A stretch of 64,000 nt of DNA from Planctomycetaceae bacterium (GTDB lineage Bacteria > Planctomycetota > Phycisphaerae > UBA1845 > UTPLA1): positions 620,001-684,000 of the forward strand of contig CP030884.1 in NCBI GenBank assembly GCA_006969385.1. Reading direction: 5' to 3'. A model generated the notes under the pieces. That model had not been told where the DNA came from. It ran no database searches and worked only from the letters and a program-made list of their open reading frames with translations. This document shows, in pieces, positions 53,746-62,728 of the stretch (positions within the stretch are counted from its first letter, which is position 1; each line of letters begins with the position of its first letter). The translations under genes were made by a program, and so were the position numbers.

Positions 53746-53858
53746 AGGTCCCCCTACCGCTCTGAGACTAGGGGACGTGCATACGCCGCTCACACGCGAG
53801 CAATCCATCTTTTCGACCCACAGGTGCCCCTGCCCCTCTGGGCCTGGGGGACATACCA
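53746..53858. repeat. Two GCCCCTGCCCC-type hairpins downstream of the pseudopilin gene
   Basis: A diverged copy GGTCCCCCTACCGC...ACTAGGGGACGTGCAT (53747-53782) and a good copy GGTGCCCCTGCCCCTCTGGG/CCTGGGGGACATACC (53823-53858). With 51082-51165 they bracket the pseudopilin gene on both sides. Confidence 0.8.
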
Positions 53859-53918
53859 ACGCGTCGGACGTAAGGTCGGGTTACCTATTCGTAAATTTCG
53901 CACCAAGGACGCTGCACG

Positions 53919-54554
<636 letters not shown>

Positions 54555-54950
54555 TGACTCATCTCCTAGTTATTCAGGTTCGCGGGCAAACGACCGGTCA
54601 GTCTGGCAGTCGTTCCAACCCGGCATCATAACCGCGCACCAAACTCGACGAGCGGCAAAAAGCGGTGCATTCGACTACCTGACGCCCGCCGAAAGTGGCA
54701 CCCGAGCCAACAGCCTACGCGAACACTCAACTAGAAACATTGGCTGGGGCAGATGCGTCGCGCCTGTATTCAGCGCCGAGACGGCGGTGCCACAAAGATC
54801 CTTTTTACCTATTGACTTTGAACGATAGTTACCAATGCGTTTCCGCAGCAGATGATCTAAAGGCCAATCGACATGTATCATCGCGACCAAGCCCCACCGG
54901 CAATCTCTGCGTAGCGGCTGTGATTTTCCCTCCAAGATACTACTCGAACC

Positions 54951-54985
54951 ATGTTAGGGTACTACCCTAAAATAAATCCTAACAT
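54951..54985 (+). promoter_or_regulatory. Nested palindromic operator candidate upstream of recA
   Basis: TTAGGGTACTACCCTAA (54954-54970) is a perfect 8-base inverted repeat around one base. The left arm also pairs with a third half-site: ATGTTAGG (54951-54958) and CCTAACAT (54978-54985). It lies 118 bases before the recA start and may be the SOS repressor site, but it matches neither the E. coli (CTGT-N8-ACAG) nor the Bacillus (CGAAC-N4-GTTCG) LexA box. No other gene lies in 54555-55102. Confidence 0.6.
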
Positions 54986-55102
54986 TTTCCGAAATTGACC
55001 TTGCAATGGCGGCGGCTTTCTGAGAGACTGCCCGTAGATGGGCGGAGCGCTGAGCGCGGCCCTGCCAATCAGTCAGCATTAATAATTGGAGTGCGATACG
55101 TC

Positions 55103-56296
55103 ATGGCGAAGACCTCGGGCAACAACGGATCGGTTCAGGAAAAACGCACCGCCGCCCTCGATCGGGCGTTGCAGCAGATCGAGAAGGCCTACGGTAAGGG
55201 CTCGATCATGCAGCTCGACGGCGACATGCTGATCACGCGCGACGCCATCGGCACTGGTGCCCTCTCGCTCGATATGGCCTTGGGTGGCTACGGCATTCCC
55301 CGCGGTCGCATCGTCGAAATCTTCGGCCCCGAGTCGAGCGGTAAGACCACGCTGGCATTGAACGTGATCGCCCAAGCCCAACGCAATGACGGCGTCTGTG
55401 CGTTTGTCGATGCCGAACACGCGCTCGACCCGGCGTGGATGAAGCGCAACGGCGTCGACCCGAAAACGCTGCTCGTCTCGCAACCCGACGGTGGCGAACA
55501 GGCTTTGGAAATCGCCGACATGCTGGTGCGATCCAACGCCGTCGATGTGATTGTGGTGGACTCCGTGGCCGCGCTGATTCCCAAGGCCGAACTCGAAGGC
55601 GAAATGGGTCAGGCACATGTCGGCCAGCAGGCGCGCCTGATGAGCCAGGCGATGCGTAAGCTCACGGCCGCCATCAGCAAGAGCCGCTGCATCGTGATCT
55701 TCATCAACCAAATCCGCGAAAAGATCGGCGTGATGTTCGGCAATCCCGAAACCACGCCCGGTGGCCGCGCCCTTAAGTTCTATAGCTCGATTCGTATCGA
55801 CGTGCGTCGTATCGCTTCAATCAAAGAAGCCGACAAGGTAACGGGCAATCAGGTGCGTGCCCGTGTGGTCAAAAACAAATGCGCCCCGCCCTTCCGCGAT
55901 GCCCAGTTCGATATCATGTTCGACGCCGGTATCAGCCGCAGCGGCGATTTGCTCGAATTGGGCGTGAAGTACAACATCGTCGAGAAGCAAGGCGCCTGGC
56001 TACGCTATGGCGACGTTCAACTAGGCCAAGGCCGCGAAAACGCCAAGCGCTTCCTCGAAGACAACACCGACCTGATGGAAGAAATACGCCTGAAGATTCT
56101 GGAAGCCGGCGGCTATACGCAGACCAAAGAGGACGGCAAAAAGGCCGAAGAAGCAGCCGCTGCCCCCGCGAGCGACGCCGCTTTGGATGATAACAAGGCG
56201 ACCGAAGATTCAGCCGAAGAGCTAAACGTGAGCAAATCGGCCCCGATCAATAAGAAGAAAAGCCGCACCAAGAAAGCGGCAAAGGCAACGGCGTAG
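55103..56296 (+). CDS. recA: Recombinase A
   Basis: 397 residues from ATG 55103 ([14 protein letters not shown]), rather than the in-frame codon 36 triplets upstream; GGAG lies 11 bases upstream. Walker A GPESSGKT (75-82), the [14 protein letters not shown] [34 protein letters not shown] in parts, and the L2/[21 protein letters not shown] block are all present. RecA forms filaments on single-stranded DNA, drives recombination and triggers SOS cleavage of LexA-type repressors. The C-terminal 45 residues are a Glu/Lys/Ala-rich extension longer than in E. coli, ending in a basic [13 protein letters not shown]. Confidence 0.98.
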   Translation: MAKTSGNNGSVQEKRTAALDRALQQIEKAYGKGSIMQLDGDMLITRDAIGTGALSLDMALGGYGIPRGRIVEIFGPESSGKTTLALNVIAQAQRNDGVCAFVDAEHALDPAWMKRNGVDPKTLLVSQPDGGEQALEIADMLVRSNAVDVIVVDSVAALIPKAELEGEMGQAHVGQQARLMSQAMRKLTAAISKSRCIVIFINQIREKIGVMFGNPETTPGGRALKFYSSIRIDVRRIASIKEADKVTGNQVRARVVKNKCAPPFRDAQFDIMFDAGISRSGDLLELGVKYNIVEKQGAWLRYGDVQLGQGRENAKRFLEDNTDLMEEIRLKILEAGGYTQTKEDGKKAEEAAAAPASDAALDDNKATEDSAEELNVSKSAPINKKKSRTKKAAKATA

Positions 56297-56323
56297 GCGT
56301 ACCGCGAGACATAAGTCTAATGC

Positions 56324-56863
56324 ATGGCCGTGAACCCTGAACTCGCAAGTCGCATCCAGATTATTCAGGGCGATATCACTACCTGTGATGTGGATGCCAT
56401 TGTTAACGCCGCCAACAGCACGCTACTTGGCGGTGGTGGCGTGGATGGTGCGATTCATCGCGCGGCCGGGCCGAAACTTTTAGAAGAATGCCGCACCCTT
56501 GGCGGATGCCCTGTCGGTGAAGCGCGGATCACCAAGGGTTATCGCTTGCCGGCAAGGCACGTGATTCATACCGTGGGGCCGGTTTACGACAGCGATCGGT
56601 ATGACGCCGCCACGATGCTGCAATCTTGTTATGCGAGCTGTTTTCAGCTTGCGCGTGAATACGACCTACGGTCGCTTGCCTTCCCGGCGATCAGCTGCGG
56701 TGCCTACGGTTACCCAATGATCGAAGCCGCGCCGATCGCGTTAGACGAAACCGTGAGGCAGATCGAACAGAATCCGCAGATCGAAAAAGTGTTTTTTGTC
56801 TTGTTCGATCAGGCTGGTGAATATGTTTATAGAACAGCTTGGGCGAAGATGGGCGACGACTAA
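56324..56863 (+). CDS. Macrodomain protein (O-acetyl-ADP-ribose deacetylase type)
   Basis: 179 residues, a single macrodomain of the MacroD/YmdB type: IQGDITTCDVDAIVNAANSTLLGGGGVDGAIHRAAG, with the catalytic-region Asn/Asp-rich NAANSTLLGGGGVDG, then GCPVGEARITKGY, HTVGP and AFPAISCGAYGYP. Such enzymes remove ADP-ribose from Asp/Glu or O-acetyl-ADP-ribose. The gene lies 27 bases after recA and could share its transcript, linking it to DNA damage; that link is inferred from position only. Confidence 0.93.
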   Translation: MAVNPELASRIQIIQGDITTCDVDAIVNAANSTLLGGGGVDGAIHRAAGPKLLEECRTLGGCPVGEARITKGYRLPARHVIHTVGPVYDSDRYDAATMLQSCYASCFQLAREYDLRSLAFPAISCGAYGYPMIEAAPIALDETVRQIEQNPQIEKVFFVLFDQAGEYVYRTAWAKMGDD

Positions 56864-56962
56864 CTAACTGAAGGGTCACAATCCGTTTGTTATAATCTAG
56901 TTCGTCATGCCGCCCCTGCCGCCGGCGGTATTACCGAAACTAGCTATCACGGATGCCACTGC

Positions 56963-57283
56963 GTGTACTCTGACCCCATTATCGTTGACCGCATATTGGT
57001 CGTCGCAGCGTTAATCCTGCCGATCTTGAGCGTACTCGGTCTTAAGCGGCGTGGCATTATCATCGGCGCATTTGTCCAATGGGTCATCATTGGGGCCGCC
57101 GGGCCAATCCTGAGCAGCCTCGACCCCAAGCGCGAGGGAGGCTTTCTGGACTCCATTTGGATTCTTGGTGGTTGGATATTCTGCCTCATTTACGCGTCCT
57201 TAATCTATCTTACGATCAAGTTGACTCGATACGGTTTTAAACGCATGTCCCGAGAGACGCCGCAGTACCAATCGCCAGAGTAG
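56963..57283 (+). CDS. Small hypothetical membrane protein
   Basis: 106 residues from a GTG start, with three hydrophobic segments (about 8-25, 28-50, 68-90) and a basic C-terminus. No recognised family. Codon composition is more A+T-rich than recA. Confidence 0.5.
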   Translation: MYSDPIIVDRILVVAALILPILSVLGLKRRGIIIGAFVQWVIIGAAGPILSSLDPKREGGFLDSIWILGGWIFCLIYASLIYLTIKLTRYGFKRMSRETPQYQSPE

Positions 57284-57463
57284 TTGCACGAGATCATCGC
57301 CCTCATTGCGATTTGAGCAAAGTACGCTCGTTAAGGCGCCCAAACCCAATGCCCGGGTGTTCGATTTTGTAACAAGATTTCGGCCTGCCAACACGAACCA
57401 GAAAAACCAAGCCTCCGATTCCCATGCTGCCCGAAGAAGCGATATAGGCTAACATTGCGTTTT

Positions 57464-58072
57464 ATGAACACCGAATCACAAACGCTACAGGCCTTTCTCG
57501 ATACGCTAGCGTCCCGCGCACCGACGCCCGGCGGCGGTAGTGGCAGCGCCATGATCGGTGCCGTCGGTGCCGCCCTCTGCGGCATGGTCGGGCGCCTAAA
57601 CGATAAAAAGAGCGGTGAACCCGGACCGTTGCACGATACGATCGCCAAGGCAGACGCCCTGCGCGCCCGCCTCGTCGAGCTTGCCGATGCCGACGTTGCC
57701 GCGTTCGAAGAATTGATGCGCTGCTGGCAACTGCCCGCCGATGCGCCCGATCGTCAACAACAGATGGAAGCCGCCACGCTGGCCGCCACTCAAACACCGC
57801 TGGCCATTATGCAAACAGCCTTCGATGTGATGAAGCTGGCACTCGAAGGGCTCGACAAGTCGAAGAAAAACTGCATCTCCGATGCGGGCGTGGCAGGCTT
57901 GGCTGCACACGCTTGTCTCGAAGGCGCGCGCCTAAACGTGATGATCAACCTACCGGGCTTCACCGACGCCGAGCGGCGCGACGCGTTTCGCAAACAAGCC
58001 GACGCATTGCGGTTTGAAGGCAAGAACCTCGCGGGGGAGATTCGCCAGCGGATTGATGCCTTGTATGTATAA
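57464..58072 (+). CDS. Cyclodeaminase/cyclohydrolase family protein
   Basis: About 202 residues (ATG 57464; a TTG at 57455 adds MRF). It carries the family core: FLDTLASRAPTPGGGSGSAMIGAVGAALCGMVGRL, helical middle, NCISDAGVAGLAAHACLEGARLNVMINLPGF in parts. Related domains deaminate formiminotetrahydrofolate or hydrolyse methenyltetrahydrofolate. Predicted helical, soluble. A GGGGGC/GCCCCC and an ATGGCCG/CGGCCAT stem follow within 100 bases of the stop. Confidence 0.9.
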   Translation: MNTESQTLQAFLDTLASRAPTPGGGSGSAMIGAVGAALCGMVGRLNDKKSGEPGPLHDTIAKADALRARLVELADADVAAFEELMRCWQLPADAPDRQQQMEAATLAATQTPLAIMQTAFDVMKLALEGLDKSKKNCISDAGVAGLAAHACLEGARLNVMINLPGFTDAERRDAFRKQADALRFEGKNLAGEIRQRIDALYV

Positions 58073-58179
58073 CGAATGTGTTGGGGGGCGACGACTTTGC
58101 CCCCGCAACGCCGTCTTATTTAACGCAAACCCATTGAGAATGGCCGCTGCCAAGAAACGGCCATCTCACTCACGACGTT

Positions 58180-59664
58180 AATTGGTCGTCCCTGAATTAA
58201 TCATTTTGGCCTTTGTTTATCTCGTGAATCGGCTGCGCGGTGCGGGTACACTTTGCAAGTAACCCGGCGGATTCGGGTCAAAACCTTGCAATTCAGGGAC
58301 GAGTATTATGCAGCCGAAGAAGCAGGAACGTGGCACGTTCGAGTTGTTTCGATCGCATTTCGATCAACTCCTCAATCCGAATCACGAACTCATCAAGCTG
58401 GCCCGCGCCATCGATTGGGACCGCTTCGATGTCGCGCTGGCCGAGTGCTTCAGCCCCGACATGGGCGCGCCGGCCAAGGCCACGCGGCTGATGGTCGGAC
58501 TGCACTATCTCAAATACGCGTTCGATGAATCGGACGAAGCGCTGGTCGAACGTTGGGTCGAAAACCCTTACTGGCAATACTTTTGCGGCTTCACCCACAT
58601 GCAGCACGACTGCCCGATCCATCCCACCAGCATGACCAAATGGCGCAACCGCGTCGGCGCCGAACGGCTGGAAGCATTGTTGAAGGAAACGATCGACTTG
58701 GCGCAACGCGCCGGCTTGGTGCGACCGAGCGATCTCAGGCGCGTGAACGCCGACACGACCGTGCAAGAAAAAAATATCACGTACCCGACCGACGCGAAGC
58801 TACTCTATCGCGCGATCGAGAAGCTCGGCGCGGCGGCACGAGCGCGCGGTATCGACTTGCGTCAGTCGTACATACGGGTTGGCAAAAAGCTGTCGGTCAA
58901 AGCGAGTCGCTACGCCCACGCGCGTCAGTTCAAACGCATGAAGCGTTGTTTGCGCAAGCTGCGCACCTATGTGGGTCGCCTGATCCGCGACATCAAACGC
59001 AAGTCGAACAAACCCGATGCGGACTTGGAGACGTTATTGCAACGCGCCGAACGCATTCACACGCAACAACCACAAGACAAAAACAAACTTTACAGCCTGC
59101 ACGAACCCGAGGTGCAATGCATCAGCAAAGGCAAAGCGCACCAGCGTTACGAGTTCGGTCAAAAGATCGCGATCGCAACGACCAATCGCGACAATTGGAT
59201 CGTCGCGGCGCGGTTGTTCGAAGGCAATCCGTACGACGGTCATACACTCGGCGAGACACTGGCGACGGTGGAACAGGTCACGGGGGTCGCCGTGACGGAC
59301 GCGTATGTCGACAAAGGCTATCGCGGTCACGGTTGTGGTGACGAGGTCACCGTGCACATCGCCGGTCAAAGAAAGAAAAACACGCCACGTTGCGAACGAC
59401 GCCGTCGCAAACGCCGCAGTGCAGTCGAACCAAAGATCGGTCATCTCAAAAGTGACAACCGAATGGATCGCTGCTTCCTGGCGGGCCTCGACGGCGATGC
59501 CATCAACGCGATTCTCGCCGCCGCCGGATCGAACCTCCGCAAACTCCTGCGGCGCTTCGCCGCTGCGCTGATCCAATGGCTCAGGCAGAACGTCTTCAAC
59601 CGAATCGGTCAACGAACCACTTGCTGTGCTGCATAAACAATGGCTTTTTCAGGGTCGACTAATT
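58180..59664. mobile_element. IS5-like insertion sequence (about 1.5 kb)
   Basis: Imperfect terminal inverted repeats flank the transposase: AATTGGTCGTCCCTGAA at 58180-58196 and, inverted, TTCAGGGTCGACTAATT at 59648-59664 (two mismatches). Target duplications are not clear. The right end abuts the stop codon of the ankyrin-OTC gene (59668) without disrupting it. Inside, an inverted copy of the left end (CAATTCAGGGACG, 58288-58300) lies just before the transposase ATG. Confidence 0.75.
58308..59636 (+). CDS. IS5-family transposase
   Basis: 442 residues. N-terminal DUF772-type region (HYLKYAFDESDEALVERWVENPYWQYFCGF in parts) and a DDE domain: NADTTVQEKNITYPTDAKL (first Asp), TDAYVDKGYRG (second Asp), VEPKIGHLKSDNRMDR (Glu). 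All three catalytic residues are present and the frame is intact, so the element may still be mobile. Confidence 0.93.
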   Translation: MQPKKQERGTFELFRSHFDQLLNPNHELIKLARAIDWDRFDVALAECFSPDMGAPAKATRLMVGLHYLKYAFDESDEALVERWVENPYWQYFCGFTHMQHDCPIHPTSMTKWRNRVGAERLEALLKETIDLAQRAGLVRPSDLRRVNADTTVQEKNITYPTDAKLLYRAIEKLGAAARARGIDLRQSYIRVGKKLSVKASRYAHARQFKRMKRCLRKLRTYVGRLIRDIKRKSNKPDADLETLLQRAERIHTQQPQDKNKLYSLHEPEVQCISKGKAHQRYEFGQKIAIATTNRDNWIVAARLFEGNPYDGHTLGETLATVEQVTGVAVTDAYVDKGYRGHGCGDEVTVHIAGQRKKNTPRCERRRRKRRSAVEPKIGHLKSDNRMDRCFLAGLDGDAINAILAAAGSNLRKLLRRFAAALIQWLRQNVFNRIGQRTTCCAA

Positions 59665-59667
59665 GCC

Positions 59668-61071
59668 CTATTCCGCACCCGCCAACAACAACATCAGCGC
59701 TTTCTGCGCGTGCATGCGGTTCTCCGCCTGATCGAAAATCGCCGAGTTCTCCGAGCGGGTTACGTCGTACGTCACTTCTTCGTCGTAATGCGCCGGCAAG
59801 CAATGTAAAAACGTGCAATCGGGCTTGGCCTTCGCCATCAACTCGGCATTGACTTGGTACGGCATAAAAAACTCGCGGCGACGCGCGGCGTCGTCTTCCT
59901 GCCCCATGCTCGCCCATACGTCGGTGTATATCACGTCGGCACCTTGCGCCGCAGCGCTCAGGTCGGTCGTCGTTTCAATGGTCGCGCCACCGGTGGCGAG
60001 TACTTGTGCGCGCTGCACGGCTTCGGGCTTCGGTTCAAACCCCGGCGGCGTCACGATAACCACGTGCATGCCGCTTAGCGCGCCGCCAAACATCAGCGAA
60101 TGCGCCATGTTGTTGCCGTCACCCGAATACACCAACTTGAGACCTTCGAGTTTGCCTTTGCGCTCGACAATCGTTTGCAAGTCGGCCAAGACCTGACACG
60201 GATGCGCGTAATCAGACAATCCATTGATCACCGGCACCGTCGCGTGCTTGGCCATCTCTTCTACGATGTCGTGCCCGAACACGCGCGCCATGATGATATC
60301 GACGTAGCGCGACGTCACGATGGCAATATCTTCCGTCGTTTCGCGTTTGCCGATACTGATGTCGTTGGGCGAGAGATAAATCGCATGCCCGCCCATCTGC
60401 GTCATGCCGGTCTCAAACGATACGCGCGTGCGCAGCGATGGCTTCATAAAAATCATCGCCAGCGTCTTGCGGCGAAAGCTCTTGGCAAAATCGCCGGGCT
60501 TCTTCTTCACTTTGCCTGCCAGCTTGATGATCTTGTGCAATTCGTCGGGGTTGAGGTCGGCAAGCGTTACGAGGCTGCGTCCTTTAAGGCTCATGGCCGG
60601 GTTCTCCAAAGGGAAATCGGGGTCTTCATTCAATGGCTGGAAATATGGCGGCTCGGGCAGTTCGTGTCCATATCTCTCCAAGACCGCCCGCAGCTTTTTT
60701 TGATCGCCCGGCGCTAGATCGAATTGCATGCCGTCCACCACATCGGCGTCTTCGTATCGATACGCCGCCCCGTGCCGCAGCAGAATATCGAGCATGCGGG
60801 CATCAGCTTTTTCAATCGCGACGTACGTCAGAGACATCGGTTCGTAAAGCCGTTGTTGCGGATTGGGATTGGCCCCGAGTTCGAGGAGAAGCTCGGCCAT
60901 GTCGTGATTGCCGAGCCGGACGGCATTTTCTAGGGGCGTGTCACCTTCGTAGCGGTCGGCAGTGGTATTCACATCGAACCCGAGGCCGGCAAGGAACCGC
61001 ACCGCATCGAGATAGTTTTCAACCGACAACCAGTGCAGCGCCGTTTCACTCATGTAGCGTGCGTCGAGCAA
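59668..61071 (-). CDS. argF: Ornithine carbamoyltransferase with N-terminal ankyrin-repeat extension
   Basis: 467 residues in one frame. Residues 1-135 hold ankyrin-type repeats (SETALHWLSVENYLDAVRFL..., DTPLENAVRLGNHDMAELLLELGANPN); a linker follows. Residue 160 onward is a complete OTC: carbamoyl-phosphate loop FMKPSLRTRVSFE (Leu where STRTR is usual), GRETTEDIA-like KRETTEDIAIV, NGLSDYAHPCQVLADL, YTDVWASMGQ and HCLPAH. It makes citrulline from ornithine. ATG 60594 (residue 160) has GGAG 9 bases upstream, so an OTC without ankyrins may also be made. Start is TTG 61071 or ATG 61053; no upstream Shine-Dalgarno. Confidence 0.87.
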   Translation of the reverse strand: MLDARYMSETALHWLSVENYLDAVRFLAGLGFDVNTTADRYEGDTPLENAVRLGNHDMAELLLELGANPNPQQRLYEPMSLTYVAIEKADARMLDILLRHGAAYRYEDADVVDGMQFDLAPGDQKKLRAVLERYGHELPEPPYFQPLNEDPDFPLENPAMSLKGRSLVTLADLNPDELHKIIKLAGKVKKKPGDFAKSFRRKTLAMIFMKPSLRTRVSFETGMTQMGGHAIYLSPNDISIGKRETTEDIAIVTSRYVDIIMARVFGHDIVEEMAKHATVPVINGLSDYAHPCQVLADLQTIVERKGKLEGLKLVYSGDGNNMAHSLMFGGALSGMHVVIVTPPGFEPKPEAVQRAQVLATGGATIETTTDLSAAAQGADVIYTDVWASMGQEDDAARRREFFMPYQVNAELMAKAKPDCTFLHCLPAHYDEEVTYDVTRSENSAIFDQAENRMHAQKALMLLLAGAE

Positions 61072-61122
61072 GTCGGGGTAGTCGAAGCATGAAGCACTGC
61101 ATCGTTTATCCGGCGAACATTG

Positions 61123-61707
61123 TCAATTCAAATTGGCAAGCGCTTCATCATCTGGGAACAACTCCCGCGCGAGCCTGAGCAGTTCACCGTGCAGCGTGTC
61201 AAAGTCTTCCCATCGAGGTTCGTCGTCTGCCATCGCGATCGAGAGCATATCGCATTCAAAACAGACCAGCAGGACGGCCGTCTCATTTTGCTTACCCGTG
61301 AAACGGACGGCCACGCCGGGCACCGGCAGGCAACGCTTCGTCATACTCAAGAACAGATGTTCGCAATGATTCAGGTCGTTGAGCTGAGCACGCAAACGAA
61401 TCAGCCAATCCGCCATCGGCACTACCGCGTTAGAACGGGTAACGCCGCCGATCGATTTCCCCATTCTAAATTCCGAAGGTCGATTGTCAGCCGATTTACT
61501 GAACGTCTCCAATAGCACGACGTCTACCGAATCACTGGTCATCGCGAGCTTCCATACTTCGCTTCCGAAGAACTCACTTGAGCTATGGCATCGCTGTCCG
61601 AAGAAATAGAAGCCAACGCCTCCGATGATTACAAGCACCGCAATCGATAGCCAAAGGTTGCGTTTGGAACGTTGTGGAAAATGATGGGTTGAATCCGAAT
61701 CAGTCAT
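61123..61707 (-). CDS. Hypothetical protein with one N-terminal membrane helix
   Basis: 194 residues with a cytosolic basic N-terminus and one transmembrane helix (residues 19-38, LWLSIAVLVIIGGVGFYFFG), then a soluble, mixed alpha/beta domain with no motif I recognise. Between rocD/TA-like genes and the ankyrin-OTC gene, same strand; no clear ribosome site. Confidence 0.5.
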   Translation of the reverse strand: MTDSDSTHHFPQRSKRNLWLSIAVLVIIGGVGFYFFGQRCHSSSEFFGSEVWKLAMTSDSVDVVLLETFSKSADNRPSEFRMGKSIGGVTRSNAVVPMADWLIRLRAQLNDLNHCEHLFLSMTKRCLPVPGVAVRFTGKQNETAVLLVCFECDMLSIAMADDEPRWEDFDTLHGELLRLARELFPDDEALANLN

Positions 61708-61858
61708 TTACACGCTCTTTTTATCATACGTCTTCTACAGAGCATCCTTTGACGCACTGACGCTTCGCGCGAGGGTCGAATTTAATGGTGCATCAGAGGA
61801 TCTACCCTACGTCCTATCGCCCATCCGCCGCATCAAACCAGCGTTACCTTTGAGCAAT

Positions 61859-62317
61859 CTACTTCGCATTTATCTTCTTGAGTCTTTCAACATCCGCCAA
61901 GTCTTGTGGTCGACCACTGGTGGTCTTGTTCTTGATCAGATCATCGATCGAAATCACCGGCAATTTGAATCCGTCAAACTCAATCTCCACGCGATTTTTA
62001 TACGCTTCTTCAAATGAGACGCCGGAAATCCCGGTGATGATGTCGATGCGAGTGGGTTCGACGCCAAGTTGAACGACTTGATCGATCTTATTTAAATCGC
62101 CTGTTGAAATGCCAAGTGAGGCGAATCCAAATTGAGCCAAGACATCGACCAACCGTTCTCTATTTCTGTCCGTCTGCTCAATCAGTAGATCAAAACCACC
62201 GGTATAGCGCGGAAGTCCGTGACAGGCTACCGCGTATGCACCGACTATGAGGTAGTTAACATTCCTCGAGTGAAGTAATGCGACCAACTCTTTGTAGTCG
62301 TCTTTCAGACTCATCAA
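61859..62317 (-). CDS. Nucleotidyltransferase-like protein of a two-gene module
   Basis: 152 residues with the minimal nucleotidyltransferase pattern LHSRNVNYLIVGAYAVACHGLPRYTGGFDLLIE, then a helical region and a C-terminal VISIDDLIKNKTTSGRPQDLADVERL, typical of MNT/DUF6036-type enzymes. The usual GDxD catalytic pair reads GG-F-D, so one metal-binding Asp appears to be replaced by Gly, which may reduce or abolish transfer activity. Its start overlaps the small upstream gene by 62 bases, a common toxin-antitoxin-like arrangement. Confidence 0.7.
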   Translation of the reverse strand: MMSLKDDYKELVALLHSRNVNYLIVGAYAVACHGLPRYTGGFDLLIEQTDRNRERLVDVLAQFGFASLGISTGDLNKIDQVVQLGVEPTRIDIITGISGVSFEEAYKNRVEIEFDGFKLPVISIDDLIKNKTTSGRPQDLADVERLKKINAK

Positions 62318-62459
62318 AACCTTCGTCGTAGCGCGCGACCAACTCGCAAAGAATCTCCAACCGCTCTTGCGGCGTCAGGCTGCGATAATACTCGATATCC
62401 GCCGCCTCGGCTTCGGCGTGGGATTTGAAGATGCGAATCGTCTTTTGCATACGAGCCAT
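62256..62459 (-). CDS. Small partner protein of the nucleotidyltransferase module
   Basis: 67 residues, highly charged and helical (KTIRIFKSHAEAEAADIEYYRSLTPQERLEILCEL in parts), no DNA-binding motif recognised. It overlaps the nucleotidyltransferase gene by 62 bases in another frame. Such short genes with a YYRSLTPQERL core are frequent companions of these enzymes; whether they act as antitoxin is not established here. Confidence 0.7.
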   Translation of the reverse strand: MARMQKTIRIFKSHAEAEAADIEYYRSLTPQERLEILCELVARYDEGFDESERRLQRVGRITSLEEC

Positions 62460-62630
62460 TTAAATACCCATCTTTGAGCGCAACCACGCCCTCGTCGGCA
62501 CAGCGCGGTGCGCATTCCCCAAATATATTTTACATTGCCGACGAGTCGATTGCGAAATGAAAAAGACGTGCATGGCTCACGCACGCCTTAACAAAGAAAA
62601 CATTATTGACGGCCGCTGGAGTCTCGCAGT

Positions 62631-62657
62631 CCCCCAGCCCCAGAGGGGCAGGGGCAC
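62631..62657. repeat. Inverted GCCCCTGCCCC-type hairpin
   Basis: CCCCCAGCCCCAGAGGGGCA followed by GGGGCAC, an inverted copy of the hairpins at 51082-51165 and 53822-53858. It lies between the small partner gene and rocD. Confidence 0.75.
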
Positions 62658-62728
62658 TCGCTTATCCTGTCCCGGTAACGAGTCGGTTAATTACGACCGC
62701 CCATTTCGTATTCATCAGCCACATCGGC

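Noticed and set aside
61071..61122. Further upstream extension of the ankyrin-OTC gene
   Set aside because: The frame is open for about 20 more codons (to a stop) but has no ATG, GTG or TTG with a ribosome site; a truncated ankyrin array remains possible.
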